12,011 bases of DNA from Gracilibacteraceae bacterium (GTDB lineage Bacteria; Bacillota; Desulfitobacteriia; Desulfitobacteriales; Syntrophobotulaceae): NCBI GenBank assembly GCA_031255985.1, contig JAIRRL010000077.1:1-12011 (forward strand), written 5' to 3'. A program made the position numbers and the translations under genes. The notes beneath the pieces are model-generated. The model was not told where the DNA came from, did no database searches, and was given only the letters and a program-made list of their open reading frames with translations. The stretch's first letter is position 1, and the number at the start of each line of letters is the position of its first letter. Positions 6,218 through 12,011 of the stretch are shown in pieces.

Positions 6218-6829
6218 ATGGAAAATATTTTAACGGTCAGCCGCTTACAGAAAATCCGGCAAGCGCCTTTGTTCGAGCCGGTTTCTTTTTCCTTGGGCCG
6301 GGGCGAAGGCCTGGGCGTTTACGGGCGCAACGGCTGCGGCAAAACGACTTTGCTTGATATGATCGCCGGTCTCGTCAAACCGGACGCGGGAGAATTCAAC
6401 CGCGCCGGCCGCCTGGGCTACGTCATGCAGCTGGACGGGTTTCAAAACGCTCTTTCCTGCCGCGACAATTTGCGCCTGGAAGCGGCTTTATGCGGCCTGA
6501 CCGGGCAAGCGGCCAAGCAGCGCGTACTGGCCTGCGCCGAGCAATGCGATATTCTCTCCTTCTGGCGCAAACCTTTTTCGCGCTGCAGCACCGGTATGCG
6601 CGCCCGTACGGCTATCGCGGCCGCCCTGCTGCCCGAACCGGAACTGTTGCTGCTGGACGAGGCTTTCAGCGGCCTGGATCAGGAATCCTACGCTTCCGTC
6701 AAGAAGATCATCCTGGAGAAAAAACAGGCCGGCGCCGCCCTGATTCTGGTTTCCCATGTATGGGAAGATTTTACAGATTTATGCGAGACCGCGCTGACGC
6801 TGCCGGACGCGAACCGGAGGCCGATTTGA
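6218..6829 (+). CDS. ABC transporter ATP-binding protein (ABC-2 exporter type)
   Basis: A 203-residue single nucleotide-binding domain in the cytoplasm. Walker A is GRNGCGKT (36-43), the Q-loop is Q71, the signature is CSTGM (123-127, a common variant of LSGGQ in ABC-2 exporters), Walker B is ELLLLDEAF (142-150), the D-loop is SGLD (151-154) and the switch histidine is H180. It is short for the family, with a compact helical subdomain and almost no C-terminal extension. Its ATG follows the kinase stop with no spacing (TGAATG), and no strong ribosome site is visible, so translation is probably coupled to the kinase. It should energise the two permeases that follow. The substrate cannot be deduced. 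Confidence 0.93.
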   Translation: MENILTVSRLQKIRQAPLFEPVSFSLGRGEGLGVYGRNGCGKTTLLDMIAGLVKPDAGEFNRAGRLGYVMQLDGFQNALSCRDNLRLEAALCGLTGQAAKQRVLACAEQCDILSFWRKPFSRCSTGMRARTAIAAALLPEPELLLLDEAFSGLDQESYASVKKIILEKKQAGAALILVSHVWEDFTDLCETALTLPDANRRPI

Positions 6830-7992
6830 GGGTTTTACGGATTTTTTTGCTGGATCTCCGTTTACTCGGCGGCGCTTTACTGCTTTTGGCCGGCGGCTTC
6901 ATCCTGTGCGCCGCCGCTTTTTTCCTCTCACTGCCGCCGGAGCTGGCGCTCAGCGGCGACCCGCCCAAAATCTCCATCGCTCTGGTCAACCACGACAGCG
7001 CCGATATGGCGGAAATGCTGGCCGGGATGGTATCCGGCCTGGAAATGGTGGATAAACTATATGTCGTGGACGAGGCGGAAGCCGAGGCGCTGCTGAACGC
7101 CGGCGACGCCGCCGTCTGCGTGACGATGCCCGCCGGGATGATCGACGCGCTGATTTACCGCGGCCGGGCGGAAATCACGCTCAGGGCGCGCGACCCCTAC
7201 ATAGGGGCTATCAGCCTGAACGTGACCACGGAATATGTAAAAACCATGAACCGGCTGCAGGAAACAGCGCTGGCTTTTTATGACGGCCTCCGGCCGCTTT
7301 ACGGCGACCGGCAGTCCCTTTACCAAGCGGCGCGGGCCTTTGACCTGTCCATGCTGCAGGAAGCCCTGCTCCGCGCCCGCAACGTCAACGTGGTTTCGGC
7401 GGCGGAGCCTTACCATCTCCAGCTCGCGGCGCTGCTCCTGTTTCTGATCGCCGCTTTCACGGCCGCCGCCATCGCGGCTTTGACCGCCCGGCAGCTTGCC
7501 GGCGGCTATTTCCGCCGCCTGGCGGCGCGCGGCTTTCGCGCCGCCCATATTTGCGCCGCGAAAGCCTTGCTGGCTCTGAGCGCGGCCCTGATTTTCTCCT
7601 TGGCCGCCCTGCCGCTGCTCGCCGCCTGGAATATTCCCTATTCGGGGCCGCGGCTGCTCCTGTCCGCCTCTGTTCTGACGCTGATCATCCTTTTTATCTG
7701 CACGGTATTCACCGTATTCCGGCCGGCGGAAACGGCGGCGGACGCCGCCGCGGCCCGCGCCGCCCTCGGCGCTTTCGCCCTCCTGCTTTTCGCCCTCTTT
7801 GCCGGCGGCGGTTTTTATCCCATACACCTGATGGACGCCGGCTTCCGCGCCTTAAACCCCGCCTGGCTTGCCCATCTGCTGGCCGAGTGGACTCTGGGCG
7901 GCCAAGCTCCCCCGCCCCTCTCTCTCCTAGCCTGCGCGGCCCCGGCTCTTCTCGGCGCTTCCGTCACCTGGCTGGGCTGGTCGCGGCTATGA
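6826..7992 (+). CDS. ABC-2 type transporter permease, first subunit
   Basis: A 388-residue membrane protein. The frame is open far upstream, but I choose TTG at 6826 because GGAGG (6816-6820) lies 5 bases before it and it overlaps the ATPase stop as TTGA; the longer upstream reading is inside the ATPase gene and does not look like protein. One N-terminal membrane helix (about 14-36) is followed by an extracytoplasmic domain of about 160 residues (37-195) and five helices near 197-222, 243-268, 276-298, 311-332 and 365-384. The stretch GGGFYPIHLMDAGFRALNPAW (327-347) is the usual ABC-2 permease segment before the last helix. This TM-loop-5TM plan matches YhgE/Pip-like and ABC2_membrane_3 exporters. 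It likely forms a heterodimer with the next gene product. Substrate unknown. Confidence 0.85.
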   Translation: MRVLRIFLLDLRLLGGALLLLAGGFILCAAAFFLSLPPELALSGDPPKISIALVNHDSADMAEMLAGMVSGLEMVDKLYVVDEAEAEALLNAGDAAVCVTMPAGMIDALIYRGRAEITLRARDPYIGAISLNVTTEYVKTMNRLQETALAFYDGLRPLYGDRQSLYQAARAFDLSMLQEALLRARNVNVVSAAEPYHLQLAALLLFLIAAFTAAAIAALTARQLAGGYFRRLAARGFRAAHICAAKALLALSAALIFSLAALPLLAAWNIPYSGPRLLLSASVLTLIILFICTVFTVFRPAETAADAAAARAALGAFALLLFALFAGGGFYPIHLMDAGFRALNPAWLAHLLAEWTLGGQAPPPLSLLACAAPALLGASVTWLGWSRL

Positions 7993-9068
7993 GCGGCCTG
8001 TTCAGCCTTTATCTCCGCGTCGCCGGCCGCCAGTGGCCGCTGTTTGTTTTGCTGATCGTCTGCCAGCTTGCCCTGGGCGAAATCAGTTCCGCGGCTTTAA
8101 GCGAAAAAAAACCGGAACTGAGTTTGGCCCTCGCCGCCGAAAGCGAGGGGGAACTGGCCCGGCGCTATGTCCTCGCCCTGGAGCAAATACCGGAACTGCG
8201 CCTGACCAAAGTATCGCCTCTGGCGGCGCGGGAAGAAATATTCGCCGCTCACGACGTTCAGGGACTGGCCGTCGTCACCGCCGCCTTTGACGAACTCGTC
8301 GCGGACGGGCGCGGCGGCGCGGTCGTACTGTATCCGGCCCCGGGCGTGAGCGACGTCTCCATGATCAGAGAATTCCTGGCGGTGGAAGCCCTGATGCTGC
8401 GGGCCGAGATCATCCGGCGGGAGGAATCGCTCGCCCACGGCCTATCCGCCCGCCCGCCCGCGCCGCCGGCCGTAACCGAACCTATACTCACCGTCGTTTA
8501 CGACGGCCCGGCCGCCGCGCCGCAAGCGTTTTCCGCCCCGCCCGTCGTCGGCGCGCCGGCCCTGTTTCTGCTGTTCGCGTTTTTACAGGCGGCGCAGACG
8601 GCGCCCGGCCCGGATAACCGCCGCTTAGCCCTGTACGGCGGCCGGGCGAGGGCTCGCGCCGGCGCGGCGTTCGCCCTGGCGCTCTGGACTTGCTGGCTGC
8701 TGCTCACCGCTTTGTATATTTGCGGGCTGCGCTTGTTTTTCCACATCGCCGTCCCGCCCCCGACGGCGGCGGCTTTGTTTTTGCTCGCCCTTTACGCCGC
8801 CGCCCTCGGCTGCCTGCCCGCCCTGACGGGAAAAAGAGCCTGGGCGGTCTGGCTGTTTATCCCCTGGTTTCTGCTCAACATGACTTTAGGCGGCGGCTTA
8901 TGGAATTTGCCCCTCCCCTCCCCTCTCCTCATCCCCTTGCTGCCGCTGGGCGTGATCCCGGCCCTCCAAAGCGGCGGCTGGGTCTGGCTCGCGCCACTGG
9001 CGGGCCAGACCGCGGCCGCCGCCGCCCTGGTTCTGTTTTTAGCGGGCCGGCCGGCGCCGCGCAAATAA
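7989..9068 (+). CDS. ABC-2 type transporter permease, second subunit
   Basis: A 359-residue membrane protein whose ATG overlaps the stop of the first permease as ATGA; the open frame extends further upstream but only as a shadow of that gene. Its layout repeats the first permease: one N-terminal helix (15-33), an extracytoplasmic domain (34-185) and about five helices (187-204, 224-248, 258-278, 283-300, 336-352). The loop domain has a parallel pattern to its partner, with a beta-strand LSLALAAES (44-52) where the partner has ISIALVNHD (49-57). The similarity suggests divergence from a shared ancestor. The sequence is rich in Ala, Leu and Pro, and family assignment leans on context and topology more than on motifs. 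It is the last gene of the kinase/ABC unit. No clear intrinsic terminator follows, only a GGCCGGCC palindrome without a T-run. Confidence 0.75.
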   Translation: MSGLFSLYLRVAGRQWPLFVLLIVCQLALGEISSAALSEKKPELSLALAAESEGELARRYVLALEQIPELRLTKVSPLAAREEIFAAHDVQGLAVVTAAFDELVADGRGGAVVLYPAPGVSDVSMIREFLAVEALMLRAEIIRREESLAHGLSARPPAPPAVTEPILTVVYDGPAAAPQAFSAPPVVGAPALFLLFAFLQAAQTAPGPDNRRLALYGGRARARAGAAFALALWTCWLLLTALYICGLRLFFHIAVPPPTAAALFLLALYAAALGCLPALTGKRAWAVWLFIPWFLLNMTLGGGLWNLPLPSPLLIPLLPLGVIPALQSGGWVWLAPLAGQTAAAAALVLFLAGRPAPRK

Positions 9069-9070
9069 TT

Positions 9071-9100
9071 CTGGCCTTTCACCCGGCTTTCTGCTATACT
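9071..9100 (+). promoter_or_regulatory. Extended -10 promoter before the lipoprotein/MBOAT pair
   Basis: TATACT (9095-9100) is preceded by TG at 9092-9093, an extended -10 element. The -35 is poor: CTGGCC (9071-9076) at an 18-base spacing. It lies just after the last permease stop, so the pair can be transcribed separately, although read-through from the ABC operon is not excluded. Confidence 0.5.
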
Positions 9101-9120
9101 TTGAAATACGCCCGGAAGCT

Positions 9121-9186
9121 ATGGTTATGCCCCAAAGTTCTGAAACAAAATATGGCTTTTCAGGAAAGGAGTGGATTTGGTCATGA
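9121..9186 (+). CDS. Possible short upstream reading frame overlapping the lipoprotein start
   Basis: An ATG at 9121, or the in-frame ATG at 9127, opens a 21- or 19-codon frame that ends in TGA at 9184-9186, overlapping the lipoprotein ATG as ATGA. GGAAG at 9114-9118 is 8 bases before the second ATG, a usable spacing. The peptide is hydrophilic and ends Glu-Trp-Ile-Trp-Ser. It starts only a few bases after the predicted transcription start. It could couple or attenuate lipoprotein translation, or be chance: the overlap may simply reflect the ribosome site lying in this frame. No homolog is known to me. Confidence 0.3.
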   Translation: MVMPQSSETKYGFSGKEWIWS

Positions 9187-9749
9187 GAAAAATTATTTTC
9201 CCGGCCGCAATCGCGCTGCTGCTTTGCGCTCTGGCCGCCTGCGGCGGGGGCGCGACGCCTCCCGCCCCCGCGGTCGAACCGCCCGCGGAGAGTTTGACGG
9301 GAGAGACGTCCGAAATCCTCACCGCCGTGATCGCGGGCGCCGGCGAGCTGCTGGCGGCGGAGCCGCCGCCGTCTTTTGAGGCGCCGGTAACGACGGAGGA
9401 TTGCCAGGGTATGCTGGGACTGACGCCGGAACAGTTTGAAACCTATGTCACGGACGCTTACGCTTCCAACGCCGCCCTTCTGACTAACGCCCACGAGATC
9501 GCCCTGGTCAAATGCAACGATCCGGCGGCGGCCGCCGAGGTGAAAACCTTGATCGCCGCGGGTTTTGACTCCGGCAAATGGATTTGCGTCGCGCCGGACG
9601 AAAGCAGCGTCATTGACTCCGGCAGTTATGTCCTGCTGACAGTGACAAGCGAAGAATACGCCGAAGCGCTGATCGCCAGTTTTATCAGCCTGGCGGCGAA
9701 CAACACCGGCGAAAAGAGCGTGTTTTACACCCGGCCCGGCCCCGGATAA
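9183..9749 (+). CDS. DUF4358-like lipoprotein
   Basis: A 188-residue secreted lipoprotein. It has a short basic start (MRK), a hydrophobic core and a lipobox LAAC with the lipidated Cys at residue 20, followed by a Gly/Pro/Ala linker to about residue 40. The rest is a small globular domain with the pattern MLGLTPEQFETYV (75-87), then HEIALVKCNDPAAAAEVKTLI (103-123), which I recognise as the layout of DUF4358 proteins of Clostridia. These are often found next to MBOAT acyltransferases. ATG 9183 is taken as start with AAAGGAG ending 11 bases upstream; in-frame TTG at 9177 would be 5 bases away and would add two residues. The next ATG abuts its stop (TAAATG). It is probably a membrane-anchored extracytoplasmic partner of the MBOAT protein. 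The biochemical role of the family is not established. Confidence 0.75.
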   Translation: MRKIIFPAAIALLLCALAACGGGATPPAPAVEPPAESLTGETSEILTAVIAGAGELLAAEPPPSFEAPVTTEDCQGMLGLTPEQFETYVTDAYASNAALLTNAHEIALVKCNDPAAAAEVKTLIAAGFDSGKWICVAPDESSVIDSGSYVLLTVTSEEYAEALIASFISLAANNTGEKSVFYTRPGPG

Positions 9750-11156
9750 ATGCTTTTTTCCAGCCTCACTTTCCTCTATTGGTTTCTGCCCATAACGCTG
9801 ACGCTGTATTTTATCACACCGGCGCCCGGCGGTTCGCTTCGCTGGCGCAATGTGATTCTGCTCGCCGCCAGTTTGTTTTTTTACGCCTGGGGCGAACCGG
9901 TTTACGTGCTGCTGATGGGCGCGGAAGCTGTCGCCGCCTGGGGCTGCGGCTTGCTGATTGAGCGCTGGCGCGGGCGGCCCGGCTCGCGGGCCGCCCTTAT
10001 TCTTTCTATCGTCGCCGGTCTCGGCGGCCTGATGTTTTTCAAATACGCCGATTTTTTTCTGGAAAACATCAACACCGTCACCGGGGCCGGCATCGCCCTT
10101 TTGCGTCTCGCTTTGCCTATCGGCATAAGCTTCTATACATTCCAGATACTGAGCTACACGATTGATCTTTACCGGGGGCGCGCCGCCGTACAGCGCAATC
10201 TTCCCGCTTTCTGCATGTACGTGATGCTGTTCCCCCAGTTAATCGCCGGCCCCATCGTCCGTTACGTGGACGTGGAACGCGACCTGACCGCCCGGCGCCA
10301 CAGCCCGCGGGAATTCGCCCTCGGAGCGCGCCGATTCGTCCTCGGCCTGAGCAAGAAAGTCCTGATTGCCAACGTCCTGGGCGAATTGGCGAATCTTGCC
10401 AAGACCAGCGAGGAAAAAAGCCTGCTCTTTGCCTGGATCTACCTGGTCGCTTACGCTTTCCATATATATTTTGATTTTTCCGGCTACAGCGACATGGCCA
10501 TCGGCCTCGGCCGCATGTTCGGATTCCATTTTTTGGAAAATTTCAATTATCCCTACATAGCGCGTAGCGTCACCGAATTCTGGCGGCGCTGGCATATATC
10601 CCTCTCCGGCTGGTTCCGCGATTATGTCTATATTCCCCTCGGCGGCAACCGCGTCGCGCCGGCGCGCCATATTTTCAACATTGTCACGGTCTGGTTTTTG
10701 ACCGGCTTCTGGCATGGGGCGGGCTGGACTTTCATCATCTGGGGTCTTTATTTCGCCGCCCTGCTGCTGCTGGAAAAATACGCGCTGGCCTCTTTGCTGC
10801 CGCGGCTGCCCCGACCGCTCGCCCACGCCTGGGTGGCGCTGTGCGTTCTGATCAGCTGGGCTTTTTTTGACGCGACCGCGCCGGCGGCGGCCTTAGAGAT
10901 CGCGGGCCGCCTGTTCGGGGCGGGCGCGGAATCGCTGGCCGGGGCGGAATCCCTCTACTATCTGCGCAGTTACGCCGTACCGCTCCTGCTTGCCGTTTTC
11001 GGCTGCACGCCCCTGCCGGCCCGTCTCTGGGCCGCCCGGCCCGCCCGGCGCCTGAAAGCGGTGGCGGAACCCTGCGCGGTCGCCGCTTTGCTCCTGCTGG
11101 TCACCGCTTACCTGGTGGACGGCTCTTTCAACCCGTTTATTTATTTCCGTTTTTGA
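9750..11156 (+). CDS. MBOAT-family membrane-bound O-acyltransferase (AlgI/DltB-like)
   Basis: A 468-residue polytopic membrane protein typical in length and motifs of the AlgI/PatA branch. Landmarks are the N-terminal MLFSSLTFLYWFLP, the FFYAWGEP motif (43-50), LPIGISFYTFQ (122-132), FPQLIAGPIVRY (161-172), FDFSGYSDMAIGLG (241-254), NYPYIARSVTEFWRRWHISLSGW (266-288) and RDYVYIPLGGN (290-300). The family's invariant catalytic histidine is H322 in GFWHGAGW (319-326). H282 is the second conserved histidine. Such proteins take an acyl group, usually acetyl, from a cytoplasmic donor and pass it across the membrane to a polysaccharide acceptor through a periplasmic partner. Its ATG directly follows the lipoprotein stop, so the two are coupled. 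No AlgJ/AlgX or DHHW-type SGNH partner gene follows in this window. The acceptor may be the glycan made by the genes at the left end, which is inference. Confidence 0.93.
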   Translation: MLFSSLTFLYWFLPITLTLYFITPAPGGSLRWRNVILLAASLFFYAWGEPVYVLLMGAEAVAAWGCGLLIERWRGRPGSRAALILSIVAGLGGLMFFKYADFFLENINTVTGAGIALLRLALPIGISFYTFQILSYTIDLYRGRAAVQRNLPAFCMYVMLFPQLIAGPIVRYVDVERDLTARRHSPREFALGARRFVLGLSKKVLIANVLGELANLAKTSEEKSLLFAWIYLVAYAFHIYFDFSGYSDMAIGLGRMFGFHFLENFNYPYIARSVTEFWRRWHISLSGWFRDYVYIPLGGNRVAPARHIFNIVTVWFLTGFWHGAGWTFIIWGLYFAALLLLEKYALASLLPRLPRPLAHAWVALCVLISWAFFDATAPAAALEIAGRLFGAGAESLAGAESLYYLRSYAVPLLLAVFGCTPLPARLWAARPARRLKAVAEPCAVAALLLLVTAYLVDGSFNPFIYFRF

Positions 11157-11291
11157 AAAAACGAACGGATCCCATAGCGTTAAGGCAGATAAATACGGCT
11201 TCGCGGCGCTTGCTGAAAAAAAACTGAGAAAATTTCCCCGTACCCCTTGCCTTACCATTTTAATTATGATAAGATTGTATCGGTATAGATA
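11157..11291. other. AT-rich intergenic stretch after the MBOAT gene
   Basis: I see no gene here and no clean terminator: the GC-rich segment around 11199-11217 followed by A8 lacks a convincing stem in the plus orientation. Transcription from the MBOAT unit may therefore run into the next gene. Base composition becomes strongly AT-rich toward the promoter at 11292. Confidence 0.5.
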
Positions 11292-11320
11292 TTGACATAA
11301 TTTTATTGTTTTCATAATAA
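11292..11320 (+). promoter_or_regulatory. Promoter of the pilin-like gene, with overlapping inverted repeat
   Basis: A perfect TTGACA (11292-11297) is followed by CATAAT (11313-11318) at 15 bases or TAATAA (11315-11320) at 17 bases. The inverted repeat AATAAT-TTTC-ATTATT (11316-11331) covers the -10 region and likely start site, a usual place for a repressor operator. The binding protein is unknown. Confidence 0.65.
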
Positions 11321-11332
11321 TTTTCATTATTG

Positions 11333-11353
11333 TTCCGCCGGGAGAGGGCGGAA
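11333..11353 (+). promoter_or_regulatory. 5' leader hairpin upstream of the pilin-like gene
   Basis: TTCCGCC (11333-11339) pairs perfectly with GGCGGAA (11347-11353) around a 7-base purine loop. It sits within a few bases of the predicted transcript 5' end and about 40 bases before the start codon, with no T-run after it. Stabilising the mRNA end is more likely than termination. Confidence 0.5.
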
Positions 11354-11393
11354 TGGGTTCAAAGAAAACTTGTTTATGCGGAGGTGCGGTCAA

Positions 11394-12011
11394 ATGAGAA
11401 ACTTATGGCGTGATAATCGGGGCAATATTATACCGACAATAATGATAATTTTAGTAGTCGGCAGTTTATTGGCGGCGGCGCTGGCCGTACTCGGCGATAC
11501 GGACATGCGGATTTTGAGTTCAAACCAAAGACAGCAGCAGGCCCGGTATTTGGCGCGCACAGGAGCGGAGGCGGCGCTGCAGGTCTATCAGAAAGACGTG
11601 GAGGCCCTTCATCCGGGCAACACGGATCCTATGACCACGGATACGGTTTATCTGAAAAAAGACGGCTCCTATACAAAAGATTCGAGCGAACCCGATATAG
11701 TCGGCCACTGTCCGGTCGAAGTCGAGATGGCGAAGCGTGATATCGGCGGCGGGGTGGAAGTGGACGAGGTGCGTTTCACCTCTAACGCGGTATATGACGG
11801 GATGCCGGCCACGCAGGTGGTGGGAGCCTATCCCACTTTGAACGCCAAGGAAGCCGGCTGGTATGACGACAACGGCGTGGTGCTGAAAAGCAAGCTGCTG
11901 AACCAAGAGCAGGCGAAGGCGGCTTACAATATCGGCGGCGGGATGGAATTCAACCCGAAACTGAACGGCATCAGTCTCGTTCCCGTACCGGACACCACGT
12001 ACAATGCCCAG
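11394..12011 (+). CDS. PilX/prepilin-like protein with N-terminal class III-type signal, 3'-partial
   Basis: The frame is open from the ATG at 11394, with GGAGG 9 bases upstream, to the window end: 206 codons without a stop. The N-terminus is MRNLWRDNRG followed by a hydrophobic helix (residues 11-33), the arrangement of type IV prepilins cut after Gly10 by a prepilin peptidase. The canonical Glu at mature position 5 is Thr15 here, as in several PilX-type minor pilins. After the helix comes a Gln-rich segment and QARYLARTGAEAAL (49-62), matching the conserved stretch of PilX N-terminal domains. The remaining visible part is polar and has no motif I recognise, except a single Cys in VGHCPVEVEM. 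It is probably a minor pilin or pilus-assembly component of a type IV pilus or competence system whose other genes lie to the right. The function is inferred from the N-terminus only. Confidence 0.7.
   Translation, partial: MRNLWRDNRGNIIPTIMIILVVGSLLAAALAVLGDTDMRILSSNQRQQQARYLARTGAEAALQVYQKDVEALHPGNTDPMTTDTVYLKKDGSYTKDSSEPDIVGHCPVEVEMAKRDIGGGVEVDEVRFTSNAVYDGMPATQVVGAYPTLNAKEAGWYDDNGVVLKSKLLNQEQAKAAYNIGGGMEFNPKLNGISLVPVPDTTYNAQ

Noticed and set aside
6490..6825. N-terminal extension of the first permease into the ATPase gene
   Set aside because: The extra residues are Arg-rich shadow sequence; TTG 6826 has GGAGG 5 bases upstream and opens directly into a membrane helix.
7551..7988. Upstream extension of the second permease
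   Set aside because: It overlaps the helices of the first permease in another frame and is Arg/Pro-rich; ATG 7989 gives a standard ATGA junction and a membrane helix.
9045..9068. GGCCGGCC palindrome near the end of the second permease as a terminator
   Set aside because: It is inside the coding sequence and is not followed by a T-run.
8690..9379. 229-codon plus-strand frame spanning the end of the second permease and the lipoprotein start
   Set aside because: It crosses two well-supported genes and their gap, has an Arg-rich shadow composition and no start signal.
11313..11332. Fur box at the pilin-like promoter
   Set aside because: The repeat AATAAT-N4-ATTATT is AT-rich but does not match the 7-1-7 TGATAATnATTATCA pattern closely enough.
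1..12011. CRISPR arrays, tRNA or rRNA genes, insertion sequences, anti-phage or toxin-antitoxin systems
   Set aside because: No regularly spaced repeats, cloverleaf-like segments, transposase motifs or recognisable defence proteins were found on either strand.

Overview
Every gene in this window that I can support reads left to right on the plus strand. The coding sequence is GC-rich by eye, while the intergenic gaps at 3082-3323 and 11157-11393 are clearly AT-rich. The organism looks like a GC-rich member of the Bacillota (Clostridia or Negativicutes). The reasons are GGAGG-type ribosome sites, TTG and ATG starts, TATAAT/TTGACA promoter elements, a lipoprotein resembling DUF4358 beside an MBOAT acyltransferase, and a pilin-like secretion gene. 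This placement is inference and rests on no single decisive marker.

Region 1 (1-3081) is the end of a surface-polysaccharide cluster. It holds the 3' part of a left-handed beta-helix acyltransferase, a DegT/DnrJ/EryC1-type sugar aminotransferase overlapping it by ATGA, and an O-antigen ligase/polymerase-like membrane protein. The first two are the usual pair for making an N-acylated amino sugar. The third would polymerise or transfer the glycan. A clear intrinsic terminator (3139-3166) closes the cluster.

Region 2 (3167-3838) is a stand-alone ECF sigma factor gene starting at TTG. Its leader carries a tandem direct repeat and two hairpins, one of which holds the Shine-Dalgarno sequence in its loop. 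No anti-sigma gene is next to it.

Region 3 (3860-9068) is a tightly packed four-gene unit. An extended -10 promoter is preceded by a 19-bp-spaced direct repeat and followed by a GC-rich structured leader with a T-rich tract. The first gene is a membrane hybrid histidine kinase with a receiver domain and a C-terminal bacteriohemerythrin domain (715 aa). It is followed with zero or -4 bp spacing by an ABC ATPase and two ABC-2 type permeases of similar architecture. I read this as an oxygen- or redox-responsive signalling protein co-expressed with a two-permease exporter of unknown substrate. The substrate and the signal are inferred.

Region 4 (9071-11156) is a lipoprotein/MBOAT pair. It has its own extended -10 promoter and a 19-21 codon upstream reading frame that overlaps the lipoprotein start. 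The MBOAT probably passes acyl groups to an extracytoplasmic polymer. The usual SGNH/AlgJ-like partner is not seen downstream in the window.

Region 5 (11157-12011) opens a new unit: a promoter with a perfect TTGACA box, a 5' leader hairpin, a GGAGG site and the first 206 codons of a PilX/prepilin-like protein that runs off the window end.

The most unusual content is the kinase-receiver-hemerythrin fusion driving an ABC exporter cassette, its structured leader and direct repeats, and the hairpin-buried start of the orphan ECF sigma gene.
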